Shown: positions 34,371 to 42,778 of the stretch, piece by piece
Layout: every line of letters begins with the position of its first letter
Position numbering within the stretch: position 1 is the first letter of the stretch
Source: Pseudomonas sp. UBA1879
Lineage (GTDB): Bacteria; Pseudomonadota; Gammaproteobacteria; Pseudomonadales; Pseudomonadaceae
Length of the DNA: 64,000 nt
Assembly: GCF_002338065.1 (NCBI RefSeq)
Contig: NZ_DDHJ01000015.1
Coordinates: 384,273 to 448,272 of the forward strand
Direction of reading: 5' to 3'
Translations under genes and position numbers: made by a program
The notes under the pieces: generated by a model
Seen by the model: only the letters and a program-made list of their open reading frames with translations
Told to the model about the DNA's origin: nothing
Database searches by the model: none

Positions 34371-35810
34371 ATGCGTGAACACATCCTGGATGCACCGGCC
34401 ATGACGACCGAGACGTCCGCGTCTCATGCGGTGTCGGCCGCTGAAATCGCTGCACGGCTCGATCGGCTTCCTGCGACGCGGTCGATCTGGTTGATGGTGC
34501 TGCTGCTATCGCTAGGTTCTTTTTTCGAATTCTACGAGCTGATATCCACGGCTTATGTGATGCCGGGGTTGATCAAGAGTGGCATCTTCAGCACCACGAC
34601 CCAGAGCATGTTCGGCATGACAGGAGCGGCCAGTTACATCGCGGCCACGCTGGTCGGGATCTTCCTCGGCGTATTGCTCCTCGGGCCGGTCACCGACCGC
34701 ATGGGGCGCCGAGCGGTTTTCACCTATGCGTTGCTGGGTTACTCCCTCGCGACGGCCATTTTGGCGTTTCAGACGGATGCGTACACCCTCAGTTTCTGGC
34801 GTCTGATCGTGGGCGTGTTCTTGGGAGTGGAGCTCATCACCATCGACACCTACTTGAGCGAGATTGTGCCGCCCCAGATCCGCGGACGTGCCTTCGCGAT
34901 CCTCAGGACATGCAGTTGGATCGCGGCACCGGTTGTGGCGCTGATCGCTTACCTGTTGGTGCCCATTCAAGTATTCAGCATCGATGGCTGGCGCTGGGTG
35001 TTCTGGATCGGCGCAAGCGGGGCGTTTTTCGTCTGGTTCCTGCGTCGAAATCTACCCGAAAGCCCTCGCTGGTTGGCCACTCGCGGTCGCTTCGATGAAG
35101 CACACGCGGTCTTGAGCGAGATCGAAAACAAGGTACGGCGGGATTACGGCGCAGCGCTTCCCCAGCCCGTGCCTGCGGCGGTAATCGATACCGGTGAAGC
35201 AATCAAGTTTTCCGGCCTCTGGAGCAAGCCTTATCGCACTCGTACGCTGATGTTGCTGGTGTGTCAGGTGGGGATGGGAATCGCGTTGTATGGCTTTACC
35301 TACTGGATGCCGACGTTTCTGGTGGAACATGGCATCGGCATCACCAAAAGTCTGGAGTACAGCCTGATCATTTCCTGCATGTACCCGCTTGGCCCATGCA
35401 TTGCGGTGTTCTTCGCCGATCGCTTCGAACGTAAATGGCAGCTGCTGTTCGTGGGCAGTCTGTTGATCGCAGGCGGGGTGTACTTCGTTGATTTGCGCAG
35501 CGCGGCCTCGCTGATTGCAGCCGGTTCAGTCGTCACGTTGGCGATTGCTGTGGTGCCTATGGTGGTGCACACCTATCAAAACGAATTGTATCCAACGCGT
35601 CACCGCGCGTTAGCGACCAGTATCGTGGTTGCAGTCGGGCGCCTCGGCGGGGCCGTCAGCGGGTTCTTGATCGCCGCTGCGCTCAGATACGCCGGTGTGA
35701 CAGGCGCGCTCACGGTGATTTGCGGCGCAATGGCGGTCTCGATGCTGGCGGTTGTGATGTTTGGGCCGAGAACCCGGGGCCGCTCGCTGGAAGAGCTGAA
35801 TAAAGAGTGA
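34371..35810 (+). CDS. MFS transporter, sugar/aromatic-acid porter type
   Basis: A 479-residue 12-TM MFS carrier. MFS motif A is seen as GPVTDRMGRRAVF (about 104-116) and again in FFADRFERKW in the second half; EIVPPQIRGRAFA ends the first six-helix bundle. GGGAG lies 7-8 bp before ATG 34371. It lies between the LeuCD-like and YrdC-like genes, so it probably imports the operon's acid substrate. The OprD porin beyond the regulator gene may pass the same compound through the outer membrane. Confidence 0.87.
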   Translation: MREHILDAPAMTTETSASHAVSAAEIAARLDRLPATRSIWLMVLLLSLGSFFEFYELISTAYVMPGLIKSGIFSTTTQSMFGMTGAASYIAATLVGIFLGVLLLGPVTDRMGRRAVFTYALLGYSLATAILAFQTDAYTLSFWRLIVGVFLGVELITIDTYLSEIVPPQIRGRAFAILRTCSWIAAPVVALIAYLLVPIQVFSIDGWRWVFWIGASGAFFVWFLRRNLPESPRWLATRGRFDEAHAVLSEIENKVRRDYGAALPQPVPAAVIDTGEAIKFSGLWSKPYRTRTLMLLVCQVGMGIALYGFTYWMPTFLVEHGIGITKSLEYSLIISCMYPLGPCIAVFFADRFERKWQLLFVGSLLIAGGVYFVDLRSAASLIAAGSVVTLAIAVVPMVVHTYQNELYPTRHRALATSIVVAVGRLGGAVSGFLIAAALRYAGVTGALTVICGAMAVSMLAVVMFGPRTRGRSLEELNKE

Positions 35811-35873
35811 CCGATCGTTTATTTGCTGCTGAACGTAAACCATGCCACTGCGACTTGAAGGAGTCATACAACA

Positions 35874-36608
35874 ATGAAAACCAATGACATCAAAGCCGAT
35901 GCCCGACGCGTCATCGATATCGTCAAAGACGGCGGTATCGGGCTGGTGCCCAACGACACCGGATATGCCTTCGTCGGATCTTCGCTGGAACCGCTGCGCA
36001 AAATTTTCGAGACCAAGCAGCGCGGCAGCCACAAGCGCAACGCAATGGCCGGGAACCTTGATTTGCAGCGTGAAGTGCATGTGCTGGACAAGCGTGCTCA
36101 GCAAATGGTTGACGCGCTTGTACTCGACCACAACCTGCCGATCGCTGTCGTCGCGCCGTTTCGTCACGATCACCCGATGATTCAAAAGCTCGGTCCGGAG
36201 CTGCTCAAGGCCAGCTCAGCCGCCGGAATGATCGGGATGCTGTTGAACGGCGGAACGTTTCACGCTGAGCTTTGCAAAATCAGCCACGAAGAAACGGTGC
36301 CGTTGCTGGGTTCTTCGGCGAACTACACCGGTGCGGGCTCGCCCTTTCGTATCGAAGACATGCCCGATGAGCTGCGTAAGCTGGCCGACATCGAGATCAA
36401 CCATGGCCTGCGTCGGGGCCATGTCTACAAGCGTGCCGGCACTGTGATCAATTTCAGCACCATGGAGGTCATCCGCATCGGCGGCTGCTATGAACTGATC
36501 TCGGATGTGCTGAAGCGCTATTTCGATGTGGATCTTCCCGCCGACCCAGGCGTGAATGCTTTGCCTTCCGGCCATTTGAACGAGTTCGGGCTGAGGGGCG
36601 TGGAGTAA
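35874..36608 (+). CDS. YrdC/Sua5-like domain protein in a catabolic operon
   Basis: A 244-residue protein with the YrdC fold. It shows GGIGLVPNDTGYAFVGSS (about 20-37; compare PTDTVYGLG of Sua5/TsaC) and PLLGSSANYTGAGSPFRIED (about 143-162; compare PITSTSAN). In known members this fold joins an amino acid, bicarbonate and ATP into a carbamoyl-adenylate (tRNA t6A synthesis). It is longer than YrdC and shorter than Sua5, and sits last in a lyase/dehydratase/transport operon. A metabolic role on a carboxylated or carbamoylated small molecule is possible. Function is not established. Confidence 0.8.
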   Translation: MKTNDIKADARRVIDIVKDGGIGLVPNDTGYAFVGSSLEPLRKIFETKQRGSHKRNAMAGNLDLQREVHVLDKRAQQMVDALVLDHNLPIAVVAPFRHDHPMIQKLGPELLKASSAAGMIGMLLNGGTFHAELCKISHEETVPLLGSSANYTGAGSPFRIEDMPDELRKLADIEINHGLRRGHVYKRAGTVINFSTMEVIRIGGCYELISDVLKRYFDVDLPADPGVNALPSGHLNEFGLRGVE

Positions 36609-36622
36609 AAACGATCGTTTAT

Positions 36623-36645
36623 GGCCGCGCTGTCACGGCGCGGTC
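36623..36645. terminator. Hairpin between convergent yrdC-like and gntR genes
   Basis: GGCCGCGC pairs with GCGCGGTC (8 bp, one G-U) over a 7-nt loop, overlapping the last codons of the minus-strand gntR gene. In the minus direction a T-rich stretch follows after an AAACGATCGTTT palindrome (36609-36620). It may serve as a weak bidirectional terminator. Confidence 0.4.
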
Positions 36646-37439
36646 ATGGGCGCATCGAGGACCACCTGACCCGCTGCCAGCGTGTTTACGTCGGCACCGG
36701 CGATTTCCATCAGGATGCTGGCCCGATCGGCCGCCATGTGGATGGTGAGATGCAGCACCGGGCGTTCGTCCAGATCGTGCATCAAGCGCACCATTCTCAG
36801 TAACGGCGCGCCCACCTCCGTATTCAACAAACGCGCGCGATGCGGATCGCCCACCGTCGCGCTGATTTCCTGTACGACGCGCCCGAACGCGATGCCCTGG
36901 TCCATCAGGATCTCGTAGAGCGGTTTTTGCATGAGTTCAGATTGCGTGACCTTCTCGCCAACCGACGCCAGCACCCATGCGTCCGTGACCATCGCCGGTT
37001 CGCCCTTGTGGTTACTGCGCAGGCGTAACGCATGCACCGCTTGTGTCCCGGGAGCCAGCTGCAGCAAGCGGGCAACATCGGGCGGCGGCACCGTTTGCTC
37101 AACATCAAGCACCTGAACGACGGTTTCGAACGCCGCTTTGCGCAGGCTATCGATGAGGTTGAGGTTCGGCGGCAGGCGTGTATTAAAGGGACCGTCGAGG
37201 ACAAAGGTGCCGCGTCCATGGCGTCGCTCGACCACGCCCAAGGCGGCGAGGTCGGCCAGCGCACGGCGTACGGTGATCCGCGAAACACCAAAGCGCTCGC
37301 AAAGCGCCTCTTCGTTCGGCAACGCGCCGGACGTGTACACATCGCGTGCAATTTCTTCGCGCAGCACCAGAAAAATCTGGCGATGAAGGGCGGTGCCCCT
37401 GGTTCCGGAGAGCGGGGAGGAATCGGTGGTTTTGTTCAT
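36633..37439 (-). CDS. GntR-family regulator, HutC/UTRA subgroup
   Basis: A 268-residue repressor-type protein. The winged helix covers about residues 18-85: LREEIARDVYTSGALPNEEA, then FGVSRITVRRALADLAALG and the wing RRHGRGTFV. A UTRA effector domain follows (LDVEQTVPPPDVARLLQLAP to the C-terminus). It is convergent with the YrdC-like gene and divergent from the OprD gene. Two near-identical operators flank it, upstream of the lyase operon and of oprD, so it probably controls both in response to a pathway metabolite. Confidence 0.9.
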   Translation of the reverse strand: MNKTTDSSPLSGTRGTALHRQIFLVLREEIARDVYTSGALPNEEALCERFGVSRITVRRALADLAALGVVERRHGRGTFVLDGPFNTRLPPNLNLIDSLRKAAFETVVQVLDVEQTVPPPDVARLLQLAPGTQAVHALRLRSNHKGEPAMVTDAWVLASVGEKVTQSELMQKPLYEILMDQGIAFGRVVQEISATVGDPHRARLLNTEVGAPLLRMVRLMHDLDERPVLHLTIHMAADRASILMEIAGADVNTLAAGQVVLDAPMTAP

Positions 37440-37506
37440 CGGCGCAGCATAGCAGGTTGTCCTCGCAGCAATAAATAACCTACGCGCACGGCTCTGGACG
37501 GGTGGG

Positions 37507-37540
37507 CTTGTGCTTCGATTGTAATATGTTTATAACAACA
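37507..37540 (+). promoter_or_regulatory. Promoter/operator module B, upstream of the OprD gene
   Basis: This 34-bp sequence matches 31239-31272 at 32 of 34 positions. It again places TTGTGC (37508-37513) and TATAAC (37531-37536) at 17-bp spacing and keeps the GTTGTAATA/TATAACAAC type inverted repeat (outermost base differs). It lies about 100 bp before the porin start and directs transcription to it, and could also repress the divergent gntR. Confidence 0.75.
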
Positions 37541-37638
37541 GTACGTCACGAGTTGTGCCGACCGTTGCGTTTTTCGCAGCGGCTCCAAGCCGGTGGCGCA
37601 TTGACAAAAATAAGATCGAAAATAAAAAGGTTATTCCA

Positions 37639-38904
37639 ATGATAAAAAAGCCTTGTCTTCCTATCCGCACGTCCGTGCTGCTGACAGCTGTGGCGTTCAC
37701 GCCGGTGGCTTTCGCTGATTTCCTCAGCGACTCTAAAGCTCAGCTGCAATTGAAAAATTTTTATTTCAGTCGGGATTTCCGCGACGGCTTCCCGTCGCAG
37801 TCCAGACGCGCCGAGTGGGCACAAGGCTTTCAGCTCAATCTCAAATCAGGCTTTACCGACGGCCCCGTGGGCTTCGGCCTGGATGCCGTGGGTATGCTCG
37901 GGGTCAAGCTCGACTCAAGTCCGGCGCGCGCAGGCACCGGCATCTTGCCCCGCGGCGAGCATGGCGCCAGCGATGACTACGCCAAGCTGCTGGTGACCGG
38001 CAAAGCCAAATTTCATGAGACCGAAGTGCGAGTAGGGGGCTTGAGCCCGGCCTTGCCGTTGCTGCTCTCCAACAACACGCGCCTGTTTGACCAATATTTC
38101 AACGGCGCGCAGATCACGTCCAAAGACTTCAAAAACGCGACCGTGCACTTTGGCCGAGTGGATCGGACCAAGCTGCGGGATTCGTCCAGTTTCGATGGGC
38201 TGACCACCACAGAGCACGCTGAAACCAGCGACGGATACACCTATGGCGGCATTGACTACAAGGTAACGCCCACGCTGCAACTGAGTGCCCATGCCAGTGA
38301 ACTCGAAGATTTTTACACGCGTCAGTTTCTCGGCCTAACTTACAGTCTGCCCGCCGGGCCAGGTCGGGCCTTCACCGATCTGCGTTATTTCCGGGCCAGG
38401 CCGGTTGGGCAGGAGAAGGTCGGCAATATCGACAACGACGTGGTCAGTACCAACTTCGGCTACCAGCTGGGGGCTCATACGTTGAGTGGCGGCTATCAGA
38501 AGGTGTCTGGCGCGGCAGCGTACGCCTATGTCGGCGGGACCGGCACGTACCTGTTCAGCGAACAAACCACCAGCACGTTCTCCGCGAAAAACGAGCGTGT
38601 GTGGCACGCCCGCTATGACTATGACTTTGCCGCATTGGGCATTCCCGGCTTGAAAATGAACATCCGCTACGTGAAAGGCGATCAGGTGGATCCGCAGGAT
38701 CTGACCAGCCGCAAGGGACGATTATTGCGGGCAGAAGGCAGGGAAGGGAGTGAGTGGGAGCGCACCACGGACATTACCTACGTCATCCAGAGCGGCCCGT
38801 TGAAGAATTTCGGCATGCGCTGGCGTAACGGTACCAACCGCTCCAACTATGCCGACAGCGCCGATGAAAATCGGGTAATCCTGACGTACGGGATCGACTT
38901 CTGA
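37639..38904 (+). CDS. OprD-family outer-membrane porin
   Basis: A 421-residue outer-membrane protein of OprD size. A signal peptide of about 27 residues ends in VAFA-DF. The mature N-terminus shows the OprD start FLSDSKAQLQLKNFYFSRDF, and the C-terminus ends ENRVILTYGIDF with a terminal Phe, as expected for beta-barrels. Family members pass basic amino acids or small carboxylates. Shared promoter elements link it to the lyase/LeuCD operon, so it may admit that operon's acid. Confidence 0.93.
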   Translation: MIKKPCLPIRTSVLLTAVAFTPVAFADFLSDSKAQLQLKNFYFSRDFRDGFPSQSRRAEWAQGFQLNLKSGFTDGPVGFGLDAVGMLGVKLDSSPARAGTGILPRGEHGASDDYAKLLVTGKAKFHETEVRVGGLSPALPLLLSNNTRLFDQYFNGAQITSKDFKNATVHFGRVDRTKLRDSSSFDGLTTTEHAETSDGYTYGGIDYKVTPTLQLSAHASELEDFYTRQFLGLTYSLPAGPGRAFTDLRYFRARPVGQEKVGNIDNDVVSTNFGYQLGAHTLSGGYQKVSGAAAYAYVGGTGTYLFSEQTTSTFSAKNERVWHARYDYDFAALGIPGLKMNIRYVKGDQVDPQDLTSRKGRLLRAEGREGSEWERTTDITYVIQSGPLKNFGMRWRNGTNRSNYADSADENRVILTYGIDF

Positions 38905-39493
38905 TGCCCTGCACGGCCTGTAGCGTCTGTGCGCAGGTGATAACCGCTCCGTGTCCTGTCACTCGACGATTCAGGTGAGGCTATCAGCGAGCTCTTGAGC
39001 AACCTTCACCTCTACCGGTCCCGGTCGTAGGCATGCGGCACATCGATTTGCTTCGCCAGTCGTAGATGGCTGAGTGAGCGAGGGGCCAAATAAGCCGCAC
39101 ATTCTATCCTCCTTGAAAAAGCGCAGCGTGCCGAAACTACGCAGCGAGCGCAGGCTGAGGCTGATGCCTTGGAGCAGGTGATTACCCAGTCGCGCTCAAA
39201 GGCGCAGCCGACCCGCAGGAAATGTATCGCTAGCACGGGTAATCGGCGGCTTACGTGGTGTAGGTGCGGCTGTCGGAAAACGTCTCGCGGGGTGGGGCGA
39301 TTGCACATTTTATACATCGTATAAACGGGAGGCTCTGACTTGGCGTGGGGCTGTATATTCAGTCCTTATGATCGCCACTGATCCGGATCACCGCCGGTCC
39401 GTTAGTCACCGGAATCTTTGATCAAAGGGAACTACCGACCAGCCAGATCTCTTGTAGCAGACGAATCCAATTCAGTTTGAACGGGAGAATGCA
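38905..39493. other. 589-bp stretch without a confident gene
   Basis: No confident gene. A plus-strand stretch near 39120-39230 reads as a helix-forming Glu/Ala/Gln-rich peptide (AQRAETTQRAQAEADALEQ) without a clear start; it may be a decayed coding remnant. TTATACATCGTATAA at 39310-39324 is a perfect 6-bp inverted repeat with a 3-bp spacer, upstream of the dehydrogenase gene and a possible operator. The rest shows nothing recognisable. Confidence 0.4.
39310..39324. promoter_or_regulatory. Palindrome TTATAC-N3-GTATAA
   Basis: A 15-bp inverted repeat, AT-rich, 170 bp upstream of the zinc dehydrogenase start. It could be a regulator site or part of a promoter for that gene. No dedicated regulator is adjacent. 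Confidence 0.4.
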
Positions 39494-40633
39494 ATGAAAG
39501 CCATCGTGTACAACGGGCCGCGCGACGTCAGCGTACAAAACGTCCCCGACGCCAAGATCGAAAAGCCTACCGACGCAGTAGTGCGCATTACCACCACCAA
39601 CATCTGCGGCTCCGACCTGCATATGTATGAGGGTCGAACCTCCATGGAGACCGGTCGAGTCTTCGGTCACGAGAATCTCGGAGAAGTCATTGAGGTCGGT
39701 GTCGGCGTAGATCGCGTCAAGGTGGGTGATCGCGTTTGCCTGCCTTTTAACATCGGCTGCGGATTCTGCGAGAACTGCGAAAAGGGATTGACCGGTTTTT
39801 GCCTCACGGCCAATCCCGGCACTGCCGGTGCTGCTTATGGTTTTGCCGAGATGGGCGATTATCAGGGCGGCCAGGCTGAGCTGCTACGGGTGCCCTATGC
39901 CGACTTCAACTGTCTGGTCCTGCCAGAAGATGCGCAGGAGAAAGAAAACGACTACGTGATGCTGTCAGACATCTTTCCTACCGGTTGGCATGCAACGGAG
40001 CTGGCTGGGCTGATGCCGGGCGAAAGCATTGCCATTTACGGTGCGGGGCCCGTGGGACTCATGGCTGCACATGCCGCGATGATCAAAGGCGCTTCGCAAG
40101 TGTTCGTGGTCGACAACCATCCGGATCGATTGAAGCTGGCGGCGCAAATGGGTGCCACGCCGATCAACTCGCTGGAAAAGGAAGCGGTCGACCACATTCT
40201 CAACCTGACTCACGGCAAAGGTACTGATCGGGGCTGTGAATGCGTTGGGTATCAATGCTGTGACAAACACGGTCATGAAGCCAATCATCTGACCATGAAC
40301 AACTTGGTGGCTTCGACCAAGGCCACGGGTGGTATTGGCGTCGTCGGGGTGTTCGTGCCTCAGGATCCAGGTGCGCAGAATGAACTTGCCAAAGAAGGGA
40401 AGATGGCGTTCGACTTCGGTGCGTTCTGGTTCAAGGGTCAGCAGATTCGCACCGGGCAAGCGAATGTGAAGGCCTATAATCGTCGGCTCGCCGAGCTGAT
40501 TCACCATGACCGTGCCAAACCTTCGCAGATCATTTCCCACAGTCTGAAACTGGCTGAAGGGCCTGATGCGTACAAGCATTTTGATGCGCGGGATGAGGGG
40601 TGGACGAAGGTCATTCTGAAGCCGGCAGCGTGA
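39494..40633 (+). CDS. Zinc-dependent dehydrogenase, glutathione-independent formaldehyde dehydrogenase-like
   Basis: A 379-residue MDR-superfamily enzyme. Catalytic zinc ligands occur in NICGSDLHMYEG (Cys) and GRVFGHENLGEVIE (His, Glu). The structural zinc lobe has GCGFCENCEKGLTGFC. The NAD site is YGAGPVGLMAAHAA (about 179-192). The MGDYQGGQAELLRVPYAD segment is typical of the Pseudomonas formaldehyde dehydrogenase/dismutase group, which uses tightly bound NAD. Likely role: aldehyde detoxification. Slightly shorter than the 399-residue FdhA of P. putida. Confidence 0.87.
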   Translation: MKAIVYNGPRDVSVQNVPDAKIEKPTDAVVRITTTNICGSDLHMYEGRTSMETGRVFGHENLGEVIEVGVGVDRVKVGDRVCLPFNIGCGFCENCEKGLTGFCLTANPGTAGAAYGFAEMGDYQGGQAELLRVPYADFNCLVLPEDAQEKENDYVMLSDIFPTGWHATELAGLMPGESIAIYGAGPVGLMAAHAAMIKGASQVFVVDNHPDRLKLAAQMGATPINSLEKEAVDHILNLTHGKGTDRGCECVGYQCCDKHGHEANHLTMNNLVASTKATGGIGVVGVFVPQDPGAQNELAKEGKMAFDFGAFWFKGQQIRTGQANVKAYNRRLAELIHHDRAKPSQIISHSLKLAEGPDAYKHFDARDEGWTKVILKPAA

Positions 40634-40937
40634 TGGCCATCATCACGGCTTGAGCCAGCGATTAAGCGGCATTGTGGAGGTGTCAGATGATGCGCACCGC
40701 ATTGCCGCCCATTGCTTCCAGGTGCAGAAATCCACACAGCTGCCATTCACGATCCTTTGAGGGATACCGCTCGTTGGTTGGATGTTTTCGATGAGCCGGT
40801 GCAGATCGTATTCATGGCGCATTTCGGTGGTACAGCGATGGGGTTTATCGCCGCTAGCTTATCGGCAGGCAGTGGTCTCCTGATGCAACCGTTCAGATTA
40901 GAAATTCCCCCCAAATTTCTGGCTTAACAAGAATGAC
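40634..40937. other. 304-bp stretch without a confident gene
   Basis: Small frames exist (for example an ATG at 40687 after GGAGG, giving 35 residues, and a 71-residue frame at 40712-40927). None resembles a known family or has convincing support. It may hold decayed coding DNA. Confidence 0.35.
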
Positions 40938-42038
40938 TCAACGATACCTGAAATTCAGCAAAACATAACTGATCATGGTTAATGTTAGACCGATCAATAT
41001 GTATTCGACACGTGGCAGCCATATAACTGAGCCACCTAAAGACAATACGATCAACGTGTTTTGAAGGATGTATTTCCTTATCTTGGGTACGGCTACGAAG
41101 TAGCCATATTGCTTGCCTACGAAAAATAAGAACATGCCGATGACTGACATGATTTGGAAGTCGTGTATCGCAATGTCGTTCAAGATCGCGTGCCTGATCA
41201 AGTTGGCGAGTAGCGCCAGCCCCAAAAACAGGAAAAGGTGCGAGTAGATCAGGGAATGCCCAGTCATGCTGCTTTCATTTCTGCTCAGGAAGTAAAAGCT
41301 ATCAAAATAGATCCACCATATACTGCAGGTCATGACAAATCCGGTAATGGCAGCCATTACATTAAAAGGATTCCATTGAATGTCAGATAACCCTCCAGCA
41401 AGGCTGATCACTGACTCGCCCAATAAGATAAGGGTGAGTAAGCCTAGTCGTTCAACCAGGTGGTCTGTATGCGCTGGCAGGGGTTTGAGTTTGCTCCAGG
41501 GAAAAACAGGAAGCAGAATATCAAGAATGATTCCAATGTAAGCGACAATGTAACGCATCGGGGGGTCAAAGATAACCGATGAAAGACTGATCGCTGAGCT
41601 TACTAAAAGGGCGAAGCCAAGCCTGGAGGCGTATTCGCTACGGCCGTCGACCGTATTGATGGTCGAGATGTACAGGATGCTGATGATGGCACGTATACCA
41701 ACATAGCAGGCTATAACTAGCAGGTAGTAGACTTCCAGTTCTTCCCCAATCCGTGCGGACAGCACAATGAGCAACAGCATTATCAATAATGTTGACAGGC
41801 GGTGAAGATTGCCGTCTGTGTCAAATCGGTTGGCGTAAATAGTGTGGCTTGACCAGATCCACCACAATGGAACAAAAAGCAGTAAAAAACTCCATATCTG
41901 CTTAGGTTCAAAATGGCCTTGATGAAGATGTCCGAGAATATGCGTCACCTTGCCGATGGCAACAACAAATATCAGGTCAAAAAACAACTCTAACCATGTG
42001 GCGCGTCTATTTTTTTCATAATACTTCAGAGATTTCAT
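40938..42038 (-). CDS. ltrA: LtrA-family membrane protein (low temperature requirement A)
   Basis: A 366-residue multi-span membrane protein. The N-terminal RRATWLELFFDLIFVVAIGK (about 10-29) is the hallmark of the LtrA family. ERLGLLTLILLGESVISLAG (about 175-194) is a second strongly conserved block. About ten TM segments are visible. The molecular function is unknown; in Listeria the gene was linked to growth at low temperature. GGAG is 10 bp before ATG 42036-42038. Coding GC is visibly lower than that of its neighbours, a possible sign of transfer. Confidence 0.88.
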   Translation of the reverse strand: MKSLKYYEKNRRATWLELFFDLIFVVAIGKVTHILGHLHQGHFEPKQIWSFLLLFVPLWWIWSSHTIYANRFDTDGNLHRLSTLLIMLLLIVLSARIGEELEVYYLLVIACYVGIRAIISILYISTINTVDGRSEYASRLGFALLVSSAISLSSVIFDPPMRYIVAYIGIILDILLPVFPWSKLKPLPAHTDHLVERLGLLTLILLGESVISLAGGLSDIQWNPFNVMAAITGFVMTCSIWWIYFDSFYFLSRNESSMTGHSLIYSHLFLFLGLALLANLIRHAILNDIAIHDFQIMSVIGMFLFFVGKQYGYFVAVPKIRKYILQNTLIVLSLGGSVIWLPRVEYILIGLTLTMISYVLLNFRYR

Positions 42039-42778
42039 TCGCTGCTGGCTCCGCGTGCATCTAAAAGCGTCCATTGCCTGAACCTTGATAGATGGGTGGT
42101 GAGGGCGTGCTTAGCGGGATACCACGTGCCCGGCGGGATAGCTCAATCCCCGATCAGCGGATTCACAAAAGAAACGAGGCCTTAATCTCAGCCTGAACCT
42201 GAGTGTTTTGGCAGCCGGACGTTCAAATTCCGCCTGAAGAAGCACGAGGTCATCCTCCGTGTTTCCGCGGTATTGAATTGAGGGCCAAGCGTGCAGCAGA
42301 ACGATTGGATGCTCTCTGCCTCACCGGTGACTATAGTCGCGTTTGGCGCTGACCGTAGTCGCCAAACGAATTTTCGGCATACTCCAAGGCCAGCAGCACC
42401 TCGCGCATTTACCTTGCTGTTATTTCAGGCGGCTTTATTGATTCGATGTTTTTTGCGGGTGTTGCGCTACGAAAGTCGAGGATACTTCTGCTTTCTGGGG
42501 TATGGTCGCTGCCGTTACAACACCCAGAAGCTGACCAGAGCCACGTCTCGAACATGTGACGATCAGGCAGAGGCGATCACAACGGCGGAATGGTCTTGGT
42601 TCGTTCACTGCCGAACGGCGTCAATCTGACACTGTTTTTTATGTCGCCTCTGAGCCTTTCTTCAGCGGGCGCCGCTGCCTACAGTGCGCGACTCGACGCA
42701 CGAGTGGACAGTGATCGCCCGCCCACCAATTCAGGCTCTCTGTAGACCGGACGACCTCGAGAGTCTTCAGGAATCACC
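42039..42778. other. 740-bp stretch without a confident gene
   Basis: No protein family is recognised in six frames. A 112-residue frame (42291-42629, GTG start) lacks support. GACTATAGTC (42329-42338) is a perfect palindrome repeated at 45668-45677. The stretch 42131-42240 has a weak tRNA-like look but does not fold properly. The end near 42750 precedes the cyclic-di-GMP gene and should hold its promoter. Confidence 0.4.

Noticed and set aside
35812..36622. 11-mer CGATCGTTTAT repeated after two stop codons (35812-35822, 36612-36622)
   Set aside because: Short and only twofold; may be chance or a weak terminator-related sequence.
42131..42236. tRNA-like stretch (GGCGGGATAGCTCAAT at one end, TTCAAATTCCGCC at the other)
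   Set aside because: The ends pair like an acceptor stem, but no correct T-stem, anticodon arm or length is found.
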